Shown here one piece after another: positions 28,506 to 36,564 of a stretch of 36,619 nt of DNA (positions are counted from its first letter, which is position 1; each line of letters opens with the position of its first letter). The stretch covers positions 1 through 36,619 of the forward strand of contig JAODNO010000448.1 in NCBI GenBank assembly GCA_025465235.1, given 5' to 3'. The notes under the pieces were generated by a model. The model worked only from the letters and a program-made list of their open reading frames with translations. It ran no database searches and was not told the DNA's origin. This DNA is from Pseudonocardia sp. (GTDB taxonomy: Bacteria; Actinomycetota; Actinomycetes; Mycobacteriales; Pseudonocardiaceae). The position numbers were made by a program, and so were the translations under genes.

Positions 28506-29528
28506 GTGTTGACACAACGATCTCCCGTCGTGGACGTCGTCGAGTTCCGCCCCGAGCCCGAGCAGTACGCGTGGACGTTCGGGGGGGTGGCCCCCACCCA
28601 CCGGATCACGCCCGGCACCGTCCTGAAGCTGTGGACGGAGGATGCCTTCTCCGGAAGGTTGCAGCGCACGTCGGACAAGCCGTCGCAGGTGCTGGACATG
28701 ACGCAGGTGAACCCGCAGACGGGGCCGTTCCACGTCGAGGGGGCCGAACCGGGCGACACTCTCGCGCTGCACATCGTCGACCTCACCCCGGCGCGGGACT
28801 GGGCCGCGTCGACCACCATCCCGTTCTTCGGGGCGCTCACCGGCACCGACCGCACCGCCCTGCTGAACGACCCGCTGCCCGAGCAGACGTGGATCTACCA
28901 GCTCGACCGCGCCCGCGGCACCGTGCTCTTCGAGGCCCAGCGCTCGCAGCTGAGCGTGGAGCTGCCGATCGCCCCCATGCTCGGGACCGTCGGCGTGGCC
29001 CCGCCGGGGCGTGAGGTGCGCTCGAGCCTGGTGCCCGACACGTTCGGCGGCAACATGGACACACCCGAGATGCGCGCCGGCACCACCTGCTTCCTCGGGG
29101 TGAACGTCGAGGGCGCCCTGTTCTCCGTCGGCGACGGGCACTATCGGCAGGGTGAGGGCGAGAGCTGCGGGACGGCGGTCGAGGGCGCCATGGACGTCAC
29201 GCTCATCGTCGAGCTGGTCAAGGGCGGGGCGCCGGCGTGGCCGCGCCTGGAGCACGATGACCATTACGCCGTGGTCGGTTCGTCGCGTCCGCTGGAGGAC
29301 GCCTGGCGCGCCAGCCAGGTCGGGATGATCGGCTGGCTCGGGGATCTGTACGGGCTCGACCCGCTCGACGCCTACCAGCTGCTCACCCAGATCAGCCGGT
29401 CTCCACTGGCCAACGTCTGCGACACCAACTACAGCGCGGTCACGAAGATCGAGAAGGCGCTGTTGCCCACCGCCGACGCCTACGGCGGTATGCACCGCCA
29501 CCTGCGCGAGCAGGCCCGCATCCTCTAG
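28506..29528 (+). CDS. Acetamidase/formamidase family protein
   Basis: Predicted to hydrolyse formamide, acetamide or a related short amide to the acid and ammonia in the cytoplasm. 340 residues from the GTG at 28506 (a TTG is the next codon). Family blocks include GPFHVEGAEPGDTLALHI, FGGNMDTPEMRAG, the metal-site segment VGDGHYRQGEGE and CDTNYSAVTKIEKALLP. The gene follows the P450 remnant by 39 bp and is followed after 14 bp by an SDR, so it heads a three-gene plus-strand set. The role of this set is unclear; it may release an amide or lactam nitrogen in a catabolic route. Confidence 0.92.
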   Translation: MLTQRSPVVDVVEFRPEPEQYAWTFGGVAPTHRITPGTVLKLWTEDAFSGRLQRTSDKPSQVLDMTQVNPQTGPFHVEGAEPGDTLALHIVDLTPARDWAASTTIPFFGALTGTDRTALLNDPLPEQTWIYQLDRARGTVLFEAQRSQLSVELPIAPMLGTVGVAPPGREVRSSLVPDTFGGNMDTPEMRAGTTCFLGVNVEGALFSVGDGHYRQGEGESCGTAVEGAMDVTLIVELVKGGAPAWPRLEHDDHYAVVGSSRPLEDAWRASQVGMIGWLGDLYGLDPLDAYQLLTQISRSPLANVCDTNYSAVTKIEKALLPTADAYGGMHRHLREQARIL

Positions 29529-29542
29529 GAAAGGATCCGACA

Positions 29543-30301
29543 ATGGATCTGCAGCTCACCGGCAGGACGGCACTGGTCACCGGCGGCACGAAGGGCATCG
29601 GTCGCGCAGTCGTCGAGGGCCTGGCGGCCGAGGGGGCGAGGGTCGCGTTCTGCGCCCGCACGGACGCGGACGTGGCGAAGGTCGAGCAGGAACTGCAGGC
29701 CGCAGGCCACGATGTCGCCGGCACCGCGGTGGACGTGGCCGACGCCGAGGCGCTGACGGCGTGGGTGGCGGCGTCGGCGGAGCGCTTCGGCGGCATCGAC
29801 GTCGTGGTCGCCAACGTCAGCGCGCTGTCGATCGGCCCCGGCCCTGAGCACTGGCAGCCCAGCTTCGAGGTCGACCTCATGCACACCGTCCGCCTGGTGG
29901 AAGCGGCGCTGCCCCACCTGGAGGCGAGCGGCGTCGGGTCGGTCATCGCGGTGTCCAGCGTGTCCGCCCGGGAGATCGACTTCGCGTCCGGCGCCTACGG
30001 CGTGATGAAGGCGGCCCTCGTCCACTACACGTCGGGGCTCGCCGTCCAGCACGCCGGAAAGGTGAGGGCGAACTCCGTCTCCCCCGGCAACACCTACTTC
30101 GAGGGTGGGGTGTGGCAGAGCCTCGAGAACAGCGACCCGGAGTTCTTCGCCAACACGCTCAGGGTGAACCCGACGGGTCGGCTCGCGACGCCGGAGGAGA
30201 TCGCCTACGGCATCATCATGCTCGCGAGCCCGCGTGCCTCGTTCATCACCGGAGCCCACCTGGTCGTCGACGGCGCCCTGACCCGTGGGGTACAGCTCTG
30301 A
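29543..30301 (+). CDS. SDR-family oxidoreductase
   Basis: 252-residue short-chain dehydrogenase/reductase. The ATG is preceded by AGGAAAGGA, a clear ribosome site. Cofactor loop TGGTKGIGRAV is normal, and the acidic/Arg pattern CARTDAD suggests NADP(H). The active site is SSVSAREIDFASGAYGVMKAA, with Tyr and Lys spaced YxxxK. The usual NNAG motif is replaced by ANVSA, a variant seen in a subset of SDRs. It is sandwiched between the acetamidase and epoxide hydrolase genes with 14-bp and 1-bp gaps, so it is certainly cotranscribed. Substrate unknown. Confidence 0.92.
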   Translation: MDLQLTGRTALVTGGTKGIGRAVVEGLAAEGARVAFCARTDADVAKVEQELQAAGHDVAGTAVDVADAEALTAWVAASAERFGGIDVVVANVSALSIGPGPEHWQPSFEVDLMHTVRLVEAALPHLEASGVGSVIAVSSVSAREIDFASGAYGVMKAALVHYTSGLAVQHAGKVRANSVSPGNTYFEGGVWQSLENSDPEFFANTLRVNPTGRLATPEEIAYGIIMLASPRASFITGAHLVVDGALTRGVQL

Positions 30302-30302
30302 G

Positions 30303-31436
30303 ATGCGTGAGTTCCGCGTCCAGATCCCCGAGGCAGACCTGCAGGACCTGCGCGGCAGGCTCGCCCGCACGCGCTGGCCCGAGCCGGCCACCGCCCCGGG
30401 CTGGACGCAGGGTGTGCCGCTGGACTACGCGCGCGAGCTGTGCGACTACTGGGCCCACGAGTACGACTGGCGCCGCTGCGAGGCCGAGCTCAACGCACTG
30501 CCGCAGTTCCGCACCGGCCTCGACGGCGGCGGCGACGACACCGTCGAGGTGCACCTGATCCACGCCAGGTCTCGGCACCCCGGGGCGCTGCCGCTGCTGC
30601 TCAGCCACGGTTGGCCTGGCTCGGTCGTCGAGTTCCTCGACGTGATCGAGGCACTGACGGACCCACCCGACCCGCGCGACGCGTTCCACGTCGTCGCGCC
30701 GTCGCTGCCGGGCTATGGCTTCAGCGGAAAGCCGACCGTGCCGGGCTGGGGCGTCGAACGGATCGCGACGGCCTGGGCCCAGCTGATGGACCGGCTCGGC
30801 TACGACCGCTACGGCGCCCAGGGCGGCGACTGGGGGTCCATGATCACCTCCGCGCTCGGCACCGGCGCCCCGCAGAACCTCGTGGGCATCCACCTGACGA
30901 TGCCGCTGGCCGCGCCCCCGCCCGAGACCGACGGGGTACAGCTCACGGAGTCCGAGCATGCGGCGCTCGCCGCCCGCAAGACCTTCCAGAAGGTGGGCAC
31001 GGGCTACTCCAGCGAGCAGTCCACCCGGCCCCAGACGCTCGGCTACGGCCTGCTCGACTCCCCGTCGGGTCAGTGCATGTGGATCGTCGAGAAGTTCTGG
31101 GACTGGACCGACTGCGCCGGCCACCCGGAGAACGTCATCCCACGCGATCGGCTGCTGGACAACGTGATGCTGTACTGGCTGCCCGGCACCGGCGCGTCCT
31201 CGGCGCGGCTGTACTGGGAGAGCTACAAGCGGCGGCGGATGGACGAGGTGACCGTGCCCACCGGCGTCACCCTGTTCCCCCAGGAGCTGATCCGGCTTCC
31301 CCGGCAGTGGATCGAGCGCCGCTTCACGGATCTGCGGCACTGGAGCGAGCCCGAGACCGGCGGACACTTCGCGTCCCTGGAACAGCCGGACGTGTTCGTG
31401 TACGAGCTGCGCACGTTCTTCCGCCCGCTTCGCTGA
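30303..31436 (+). CDS. Epoxide hydrolase family protein
   Basis: 377 residues from the ATG at 30303 (MREFRVQIPEADL), one base after the SDR stop; the ORF-track start six codons earlier lies inside the SDR gene. The N-terminal EHN domain (LQDLRGRLARTRWPE, LCDYWAHEYDWRRCEAELNALPQF) is followed by the alpha/beta hydrolase domain: oxyanion hole HGWPGSVVEF, Asp nucleophile in GAQGGDWGSMI, and catalytic His in GGHFASLEQP. Such enzymes open epoxides to diols. With acetamidase and SDR it may form a degradation set, which is inference. Confidence 0.93.
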   Translation: MREFRVQIPEADLQDLRGRLARTRWPEPATAPGWTQGVPLDYARELCDYWAHEYDWRRCEAELNALPQFRTGLDGGGDDTVEVHLIHARSRHPGALPLLLSHGWPGSVVEFLDVIEALTDPPDPRDAFHVVAPSLPGYGFSGKPTVPGWGVERIATAWAQLMDRLGYDRYGAQGGDWGSMITSALGTGAPQNLVGIHLTMPLAAPPPETDGVQLTESEHAALAARKTFQKVGTGYSSEQSTRPQTLGYGLLDSPSGQCMWIVEKFWDWTDCAGHPENVIPRDRLLDNVMLYWLPGTGASSARLYWESYKRRRMDEVTVPTGVTLFPQELIRLPRQWIERRFTDLRHWSEPETGGHFASLEQPDVFVYELRTFFRPLR

Positions 31437-31466
31437 CCCGTTCCCGTGCGTGCTGACCTGTCCGCG

Positions 31467-31502
31467 GGTCCGGCCACCGCCGGCGAGGGCGGCGGCCGGG
31501 CC
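31467..31502. terminator. Hairpin terminator between epoxide hydrolase and cinA
   Basis: GGTCCGGCCACCGCC pairs with GGCGGCGGCCGGGCC, 15 bp with one mismatch and one wobble, around a six-base loop. It lies in the 160-bp gap between convergent genes. No U-tract follows on either strand. Confidence 0.6.
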
Positions 31503-31596
31503 CACCCCCCGACGGGGCCGAGCTGCCAGAACGATCACCACCGGGACATACCTGCAATCTACTTGCAAGAAGTGCGGTCTGCCACCGGTGGAGCGG
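31503..31596. other. A/T-richer stretch with TGCAA direct repeats
   Basis: Part of the convergent gap after the hairpin. It holds TGCAATCTACTTGCAAG (around 31553-31569), two TGCAA units about one helical turn apart, in DNA less GC-rich than its surroundings. Neither flanking gene starts here, so it could be a relic control site. No ORF is supported. Confidence 0.3.
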
Positions 31597-32889
31597 TCAC
31601 CCTGCCGGACGCGGGGCCACCGTGCGCAGCAGCAGGTGCATCCCGAGGTCGGTGGACCGCTCCCGCACGTCGGAGCGTCCTCCCGGAAGCCGGGGATCCC
31701 GGGCGAGCACGACCCCGTCAGCGGTGGTCACGCAGAAGCAGACGTAACCGACGGGCTTGGCCGCCGTGCCGCCGCCGGGGCCGGCCACACCGGTGATCCC
31801 GATGCCGATGTCGGCGCCGAACCGCTCCCGCGCACCGTCGGCCAGTGCCCGCGCCACCTCGGGCGACACCGCTCCGTGCTCCTCGATCATCTCCGAGGGT
31901 ACGCCGAGCAGCTGAGTCTTCGCCTCGTTCGAGTACGCCACGACACCGCCGGCCGCGTACGCGGAGGACCCCGCCCGGTCGATCAGCCGCGACGCGAGCA
32001 TTCCACCCGTACACGACTCGCCCGTCGCAACGGTCCAGCCGCGCTCCAGCAGCGCCGTGGCCAGCAGCTCGTCCGTACTGGTGCCGTCGGCACTGACGAG
32101 GTGCTTCGCGTGCCGCGCCGCGAGCTCGCCGTGCAGCTCCGCCGCGACGTCCGCCGCGTCGGGCCGAGGCCGCAGGTCCACCTCGAGCTCGGAGCGGCGC
32201 AAGCAGGTCGTCACCTCGACGCCGGACAGGTCCCGCTCCGTGCCGAGGTCGCGCAGCGTCGCCGCGATCTCCGACTCGGGCAGCCCGAAGAAGCGCAACG
32301 ACCGCGACGCCGCCGCGGGCACGTCCGCGAGCAGCTCCCGAACCGGTTCCGCCTCGAGCACCGCCGGCCACATTCCCTGCAGCTCGCGCGGCGGCCCGGG
32401 CAGCACCACGACCAGCGGGCCGCCCGGACGGGGCACCACGAGCCCGGGAGCGGTCCCCACCGGGGCCAGCGCCACGGCGCCGCGCGGCACCATCGCCTGC
32501 TTGCGGTTGGCCTCCTCCAGCGCGGGCCCGGCGAACCCGGTGCGGGCCGCCCAGCCGGCGAGGATTCCGCCGATGTGCTCGCGCATTCCCTCGTCGAGCA
32601 CGAGCTCGGCCCCGGCGAAGGAGGCCACCACCTCGGCGGTGAGATCGTCGGCCGTCGGGCCGAGGCCACCGCTGGTGACGACGAGCACACACCCGGCGTC
32701 CACGGCGAACCGCAGCGCATCGGCGAGGTCGTCAGGGCGGTCACCGACCAGGAGCAGATGCGCGACCTCGAAGCCGAGCTCGCCGAGCTCCCGGGCGACC
32801 CACGGCCCGTTGCGATCGGAGATGGCCCCCGTCAGCAGCTCGCTGCCGGTGACGATGACGGCAGCGCGCGGGCGCTCCCCTGCGGACAT
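31597..32889 (-). CDS. cinA: CinA family protein (nicotinamide-nucleotide amidase / competence-damage protein)
   Basis: The track ORF is extended over the neighbouring patatin gene; the ATG at 32889 (MSAGERPRAAVIVTGSELL) gives 430 residues, the usual length. The N-terminal MoaB/MogA-like domain carries VTGSELLTGAISDRNG, TSGGLGPTADDLT and VLPGPPRELQGMW, a potential ADP-ribose or NMN-related pyrophosphatase site. The C-terminal PncC domain has the catalytic TGESCTGGMLASRL, SNEAKTQLLGVP and GITGVAGPGGGT. Together they recycle pyridine nucleotides by deamidating NMN. Convergent with the epoxide hydrolase gene; 28 bp downstream of the patatin gene. Confidence 0.94.
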   Translation of the reverse strand: MSAGERPRAAVIVTGSELLTGAISDRNGPWVARELGELGFEVAHLLLVGDRPDDLADALRFAVDAGCVLVVTSGGLGPTADDLTAEVVASFAGAELVLDEGMREHIGGILAGWAARTGFAGPALEEANRKQAMVPRGAVALAPVGTAPGLVVPRPGGPLVVVLPGPPRELQGMWPAVLEAEPVRELLADVPAAASRSLRFFGLPESEIAATLRDLGTERDLSGVEVTTCLRRSELEVDLRPRPDAADVAAELHGELAARHAKHLVSADGTSTDELLATALLERGWTVATGESCTGGMLASRLIDRAGSSAYAAGGVVAYSNEAKTQLLGVPSEMIEEHGAVSPEVARALADGARERFGADIGIGITGVAGPGGGTAAKPVGYVCFCVTTADGVVLARDPRLPGGRSDVRERSTDLGMHLLLRTVAPRPAG

Positions 32890-32917
32890 GGGTGCGACGT
32901 TATCCGGCGGGCGGTGA

Positions 32918-34024
32918 TCAGGCCGGGTCGAGGTCGCGCCGCTCGGCGGCGACCGACTCGACCGCGGCAACGGCCGACTCGTCGCCGATCCGCACCGCCT
33001 CTCCCACCCGCTCGGGGTCGACGCACAGCGCGCCCATCCCGACCGACCGGGCCGGTCCGATGGCCGCCAGGTGGCCGGGCCCGCGGTCCGGATGGGCGGC
33101 GTCGGTGACCAGCCGCAGGTCAGCGCCGTAACGGCGGGAGCCCTGCGCGACCGTGCCGAGTCCCGGCACCAGCCGGTCGAGCGCGCGGGCCCAGAGCGAC
33201 AAGCCCGCGTCGGCGTCGGGGTGCAGGTCGTCGGTGCCCCGGCAGAGCACCACGAGCACGTGGGTGGCCCCACCGCGCAGCGCCCGGGCCATGGCCAGCG
33301 GCTCGCCGACCGACCCGTCCACCCAGCGGCGGCCTCCGAACGCGACCGGCGGCCCGCACAGCAGCGGGATCGACGCGCTGGCCCGCAGCGCCTGCCGCCA
33401 GTCGGCGACCGTCTCCATCCCCTCGAGGGTGTGGGCCGTGAGGTCGCTCGCGTCGGTGGCCACGACCCGCAGCGCCGCCGGGGTGTGCCCCAGCGCGTGC
33501 CAGGCCATGGGCTTGCGCCCGTCGAGCACCTCGTGGACGAGGTGGTCGAGGGCCACCACGGGACGCCGCGTACCGAGCCTGCGCATGTTGATGAAGACGT
33601 CTGTCGAGAGGTCCTCGGGGTAGCTGGCGGCGCACGCGGCCGCATCCCCGGTGAGGAACGCCGCCGCGCTGAAGGCCCCGGACGACGCGCCGTACACCTC
33701 GTCGAAAGCGGGGACGAGACCGGCCCGGTCCAGCGCCCGCAGCATCCCGGCGACGTACGCCCCGCGCATCCCGCCGCCCCCGATGACGAGCGCCACACGG
33801 TGATCGTCGTCACGGGCGCCCGGCTCCGTACCGGCGGCCCGGCGGTCGAGCAGGACGCTGAGAACATCCCGGTCGCCGTGCAGGAAGGGGACGATCGCCG
33901 CCGATGCCACGGGATGCAGCCTACGTCTCCCCCCGCGGCCGCTCAGTGTGGCCACAGGCGTTTGACCGACGAACCAGGACCGATCACCGCGAATCGGACA
34001 CTCGGCCGCCGTAGCGTCCGTCAT
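32918..34024 (-). CDS. Patatin-like phospholipase
   Basis: Lipid acyl hydrolase with a Ser-Asp dyad. Oxyanion-hole motif GGGGMRGAYVAGM, nucleophile Ser in GASSGAFSAA (the GxSxG elbow), and Asp in WVDGSVGEP are all visible. Length is 368 residues from the ATG at 34024, but that codon has its G-rich stretch immediately adjacent, leaving no room for normal ribosome spacing. Homology seems to begin around VLSVLLDRRAAGTEPGARDD, so the GTG near 33910 (VASAAIVPFL) is a real alternative. Same strand as cinA, 28 bp apart, so the two are probably cotranscribed. Substrate unknown. Confidence 0.9.
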   Translation of the reverse strand: MTDATAAECPIRGDRSWFVGQTPVATLSGRGGRRRLHPVASAAIVPFLHGDRDVLSVLLDRRAAGTEPGARDDDHRVALVIGGGGMRGAYVAGMLRALDRAGLVPAFDEVYGASSGAFSAAAFLTGDAAACAASYPEDLSTDVFINMRRLGTRRPVVALDHLVHEVLDGRKPMAWHALGHTPAALRVVATDASDLTAHTLEGMETVADWRQALRASASIPLLCGPPVAFGGRRWVDGSVGEPLAMARALRGGATHVLVVLCRGTDDLHPDADAGLSLWARALDRLVPGLGTVAQGSRRYGADLRLVTDAAHPDRGPGHLAAIGPARSVGMGALCVDPERVGEAVRIGDESAVAAVESVAAERRDLDPA

Positions 34025-34078
34025 CCCCCCTAACGTGTGTCCTACATCCCGTAGTAGTCCGACCCTGGAAGGCCCCGG

Positions 34079-35341
34079 TTGTCCCCCTGGATCGCTCCCC
34101 CTTCACCTACATGGGTCGGTGAGCTGGACCGCCGTTCCCCCGTCGCCGACCTCGCCGTCGACCGGCACTTCACCGCGGCACGCCTGTTGGTCACCGCAGG
34201 CGGGGCCCCTGTCGGCATCCTCGAGCTGCCGCTGGTCGCCGGCCATGCGTCCGCCGCTCACATCGCCTCCGCCCTCGAGGCGCAGCTGGGTGCGCTGCCC
34301 GACCCGCCCCCACCACCGTGGTCCACCGAGCCGGTCACCGTCGTGGTGGCCACGCGCGGCCGCCCGCAGAGCCTCGAACGCTGCGTGCGCGCCCTGCTCG
34401 CCGGTGACCACGCCGACATCACCGTGCTGGTCGTGGACAACGACCCGACCGACCAGGGCACGGTCACCGTCGTGCGCGGGATCGACGACGCGCGCGTCCG
34501 GTACGTGCTGGAGCCGCGGCGCGGCGCCTCGGTCGGCCGCAACCGCGGCCTGCAGGAGGCCACCACCGCCATCGTCGCCTTCACCGACGACGACACGGAG
34601 CCCGACCGGAGCTGGGCCGGGCGCCTCGCCGGCGCATTCGCCGCCCATCCCGAGCTGGCGTGCGTGAGCGGCCCCGTGCTCGCCGCGCGCCTCGTCACCC
34701 CGGAGGAGTTGGCGGCCGACACAGCACTGGCCTGGAACAAGGGTTTCGAGCGACGCCGCTACTCGCTCGCCGACCCACCCGCCGACTCGGCGATCTTCCC
34801 GTTCTCCCCCGGCCTCTTCGGGATCGGCGCGAACCTGGCGGTCCGCACAGACGTGGCCGAGGCGGTGGGTGGGTTCGACGAGGCGCTCGGTCCGGGCTCA
34901 CCCACACACGGCGGCGAGGACTGCGAGTTCCTGGTGCGCCTCATCCTGGCCGGGCACGTCGTGGGCTACGAGCCAGGGGCGTGGGTCTGGCACCACCACC
35001 GCACCAACCCGGCGGCGCTGCGCAAGCAACTGGAGGGCTACGCCGTCGGGCTGGGGGGCTTCCTCACGAAGATCGCCCTCGACCGCCGCGCTCGATCGGT
35101 CGCGGTCCGCAGGCTCCCTGCCGCACTCGCCCAGCTCCGCCACATCGCCGTCCGGGAGAGCGACGCGGGAGCCGGGATGCCACCGGGCTCGGCCAAGCTC
35201 CGCCTGCGTGGCCTGGCCTCGGGTCCGTTGGCCTATCTGTGGGCGAGGCGGGTGGCGAGGCGGGCAGGCGGCCGCGTGCCGCCCCTGGTGGCCCCACCCG
35301 CACCCCCACCGCCATGCCGGCCCCTGACCCTGGCTCAGTAA
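34079..35341 (+). CDS. Family 2 glycosyltransferase
   Basis: 420 residues; starts with TTG at 34079, supported by GGAAGG at good spacing. The first ~90 residues (VDRHFTAARLLVTAGGAPVG) form a small separate N-terminal domain. The GT-A domain then shows VTVVVATRGRPQSLERCVRALL, VDNDPTD, GASVGRNRGL and the metal-binding TDDDTEPD, followed by GGFDEALGPG and GGEDCEFLVRLILAG as acceptor-side motifs and a WVWHHHRT segment. It transfers a sugar from a nucleotide sugar, probably onto a cell-surface or secondary-metabolite acceptor. It is divergent from the patatin gene. The Pro-rich C-terminus is likely disordered. Confidence 0.9.
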   Translation: MSPWIAPPSPTWVGELDRRSPVADLAVDRHFTAARLLVTAGGAPVGILELPLVAGHASAAHIASALEAQLGALPDPPPPPWSTEPVTVVVATRGRPQSLERCVRALLAGDHADITVLVVDNDPTDQGTVTVVRGIDDARVRYVLEPRRGASVGRNRGLQEATTAIVAFTDDDTEPDRSWAGRLAGAFAAHPELACVSGPVLAARLVTPEELAADTALAWNKGFERRRYSLADPPADSAIFPFSPGLFGIGANLAVRTDVAEAVGGFDEALGPGSPTHGGEDCEFLVRLILAGHVVGYEPGAWVWHHHRTNPAALRKQLEGYAVGLGGFLTKIALDRRARSVAVRRLPAALAQLRHIAVRESDAGAGMPPGSAKLRLRGLASGPLAYLWARRVARRAGGRVPPLVAPPAPPPPCRPLTLAQ

Positions 35342-35343
35342 CC

Positions 35344-35374
35344 CACGGATTGCGGAACAATGGCGGAATCCGTG
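35344..35374. terminator. Possible hairpin terminator between GT2 and thioesterase genes
   Basis: CACGGATT and AATCCGTG form a perfect eight-base inverted repeat around a 15-base loop, beginning three bases after the glycosyltransferase stop and ending ahead of the convergent thioesterase stop. The stem is short and the loop long, so the call is moderate. Confidence 0.45.
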
Positions 35375-35413
35375 CATTTCGGAAACTGCTCGCCAGGAGC
35401 ACGTTCGAGATAC

Positions 35414-35866
35414 CTATTTCTGCAGGAGCAGGTCCGGCAGCGTCGCCAGCTCCACCAGCCGCGCCCTGGGCTCCGGCACCAACCTTCGGGTGGCGGAGTC
35501 GAGCAGCCCCATCCGGCAGCTGATCTCGGCGGCCACCACATCCGGCTCGCCGGCTACCCCGCCGTCGGCGGTGACGCGGCGCACCGTGTGCGCCATCTCG
35601 AACGTCTTGCCCGCACCGAACGTGAGACGCGAGTCGATGTCCACCACATCGCCGTGACGCAGCTCACGCAGGAACCGGACGTGCGTCTCCAGCAGCACGA
35701 TCCCCACGCCGTGCTCCAGAAAGCGCGCCATCGAGCAGCCTGCGGCGGTGAGGTGCTCGGTGCGCGCGTGCTCCCCGTAGCGGTGGTAGACCGCGTGGTT
35801 GACGTGGCCGTTCGCGTCGATCTCGTAGCTGCGGACGGCAACCCGGACGGAGAACCGATCATCCAT
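35414..35866 (-). CDS. Hotdog-fold acyl-CoA thioesterase (4HBT family)
   Basis: 150 residues. The opening SYEIDANGHVNHAVYHRYGEHAR is the 4-hydroxybenzoyl-CoA thioesterase signature, with the catalytic Asp of DANGHVN. VRFLRELRHGDVVDIDSRL and AEISCRMGLLD complete the hotdog fold. It hydrolyses an acyl- or aroyl-CoA to free acid and CoA. It stands alone, convergent with the glycosyltransferase gene and divergent from the STAS gene. The link to 4-hydroxybenzoate through the family name is not evidence that it serves the pob pathway 9 kb away. Confidence 0.9.
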   Translation of the reverse strand: MDDRFSVRVAVRSYEIDANGHVNHAVYHRYGEHARTEHLTAAGCSMARFLEHGVGIVLLETHVRFLRELRHGDVVDIDSRLTFGAGKTFEMAHTVRRVTADGGVAGEPDVVAAEISCRMGLLDSATRRLVPEPRARLVELATLPDLLLQK

Positions 35867-35950
35867 GCCCGAAAGGATCTCCCATCAGGGCCGACGCGGC
35901 CGGGTGGCGGCCGCTGGCAGAGGGTCCCGGACCGGTAGCGGGGGGTGTTG

Positions 35951-35979
35951 TTGTGCGCCTATGGGGCCGGCCGTAGAGT
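35951..35979 (+). promoter_or_regulatory. Housekeeping-type promoter for the STAS gene
   Basis: TTGTGC (35951-35956), a 17-base spacer and TAGAGT (35974-35979) fit a vegetative -35/-10 pair. Transcription would start near 35986, leaving about 60 bases of leader that ends in the GAGGAG ribosome site. Confidence 0.45.
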
Positions 35980-36045
35980 TGAACGGCGGTTGAGACCACA
36001 GTCCGCACCACGAGTCCACGACGTCATTTCGAGGAGCCGGTGCGC

Positions 36046-36447
36046 ATGAGCGGCGAATTCCCCGTAGAGCAAGGGGACATGCCAGGCGCCGCCGAAGAGA
36101 TCGGCGAAGTCATCCGTTTCGACGTGGTCGGCCACGGCGACCATGCCCGGGTCATGCACGTCGTCGGTGAGATCGACACCCTGACCGCGCCGGTCCTGCG
36201 CGGGAGGTTGGACGAGCAGCTTGCCGACACCCCGCTGCTGGTCCTCGACCTGAGCGACGTCACTTTTCTCGGGTCGGCCGGCCTCGCCGTCCTCGTCGCC
36301 GCCAAGGACGAGGCCGAACGGCGGCAGTGCCGGCTGCGGCTGGTGCCGGGATCGCGGATCGTCTCGCGTGCGCTCGAGGCCACGGGCCTGCTCGCGCTCT
36401 TCGACATCGCGGACGGCGTCCCGCAGGCCCTCGAGACCGCGCACTAG
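36046..36447 (+). CDS. STAS-domain anti-sigma-factor antagonist
   Basis: Single STAS-domain protein of 133 residues. I choose the ATG at 36046, nine bases after GAGGAG, over the GTG six bases earlier. Typical blocks: VVGEIDTLTAPVLRGRL, and the phosphorylation loop DLSDVTFLGSAGLAVLV, in which the Ser is the likely target of an anti-sigma kinase. The unphosphorylated form would bind the anti-sigma factor and free an alternative sigma factor (SigF/SigB type) in stress signalling. No kinase or sigma gene is in the window. It lies 21 bp before the selenocysteine tRNA gene. Confidence 0.92.
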   Translation: MSGEFPVEQGDMPGAAEEIGEVIRFDVVGHGDHARVMHVVGEIDTLTAPVLRGRLDEQLADTPLLVLDLSDVTFLGSAGLAVLVAAKDEAERRQCRLRLVPGSRIVSRALEATGLLALFDIADGVPQALETAH

Positions 36448-36468
36448 CCGTGGCCTAGCCTCCTCCGC

Positions 36469-36564
36469 GGAGGCGTATGGGTGCCTGGTGGCCCTCGCGG
36501 TCTTCAAAACCGACGTGGCCGAGTATCTCGGTCAGGCGGGTTCGATTCCCGTTCGCCTCCGCCA
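36469..36564 (+). tRNA. selC: tRNA-Sec (anticodon UCA), CCA encoded
   Basis: A 96-base structure with anticodon loop CTTCAAA (anticodon TCA) between CGGT and ACCG, a long variable arm (CCGAG-TAT-CTCGG), and a T arm GGGTTCGATTCCC. The acceptor GGAGGCG pairs with CGCCTCC, followed by G and an encoded CCA. Length, extended acceptor/T stack, long arm and UCA anticodon are all diagnostic of selenocysteine tRNA. The organism therefore probably reads some UGA codons as selenocysteine; selA, selB and selD are not in the window. Confidence 0.93.

Noticed and set aside
28509-28514. TTGACA, a perfect -35 consensus
   Set aside because: No -10 at 16-19 bases, and it lies within the first codons of the acetamidase gene, so it is probably chance.
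32890-33867. N-terminal extension of the CinA ORF
   Set aside because: It is the patatin gene read in a different frame; CinA homology begins at the ATG at 32889.
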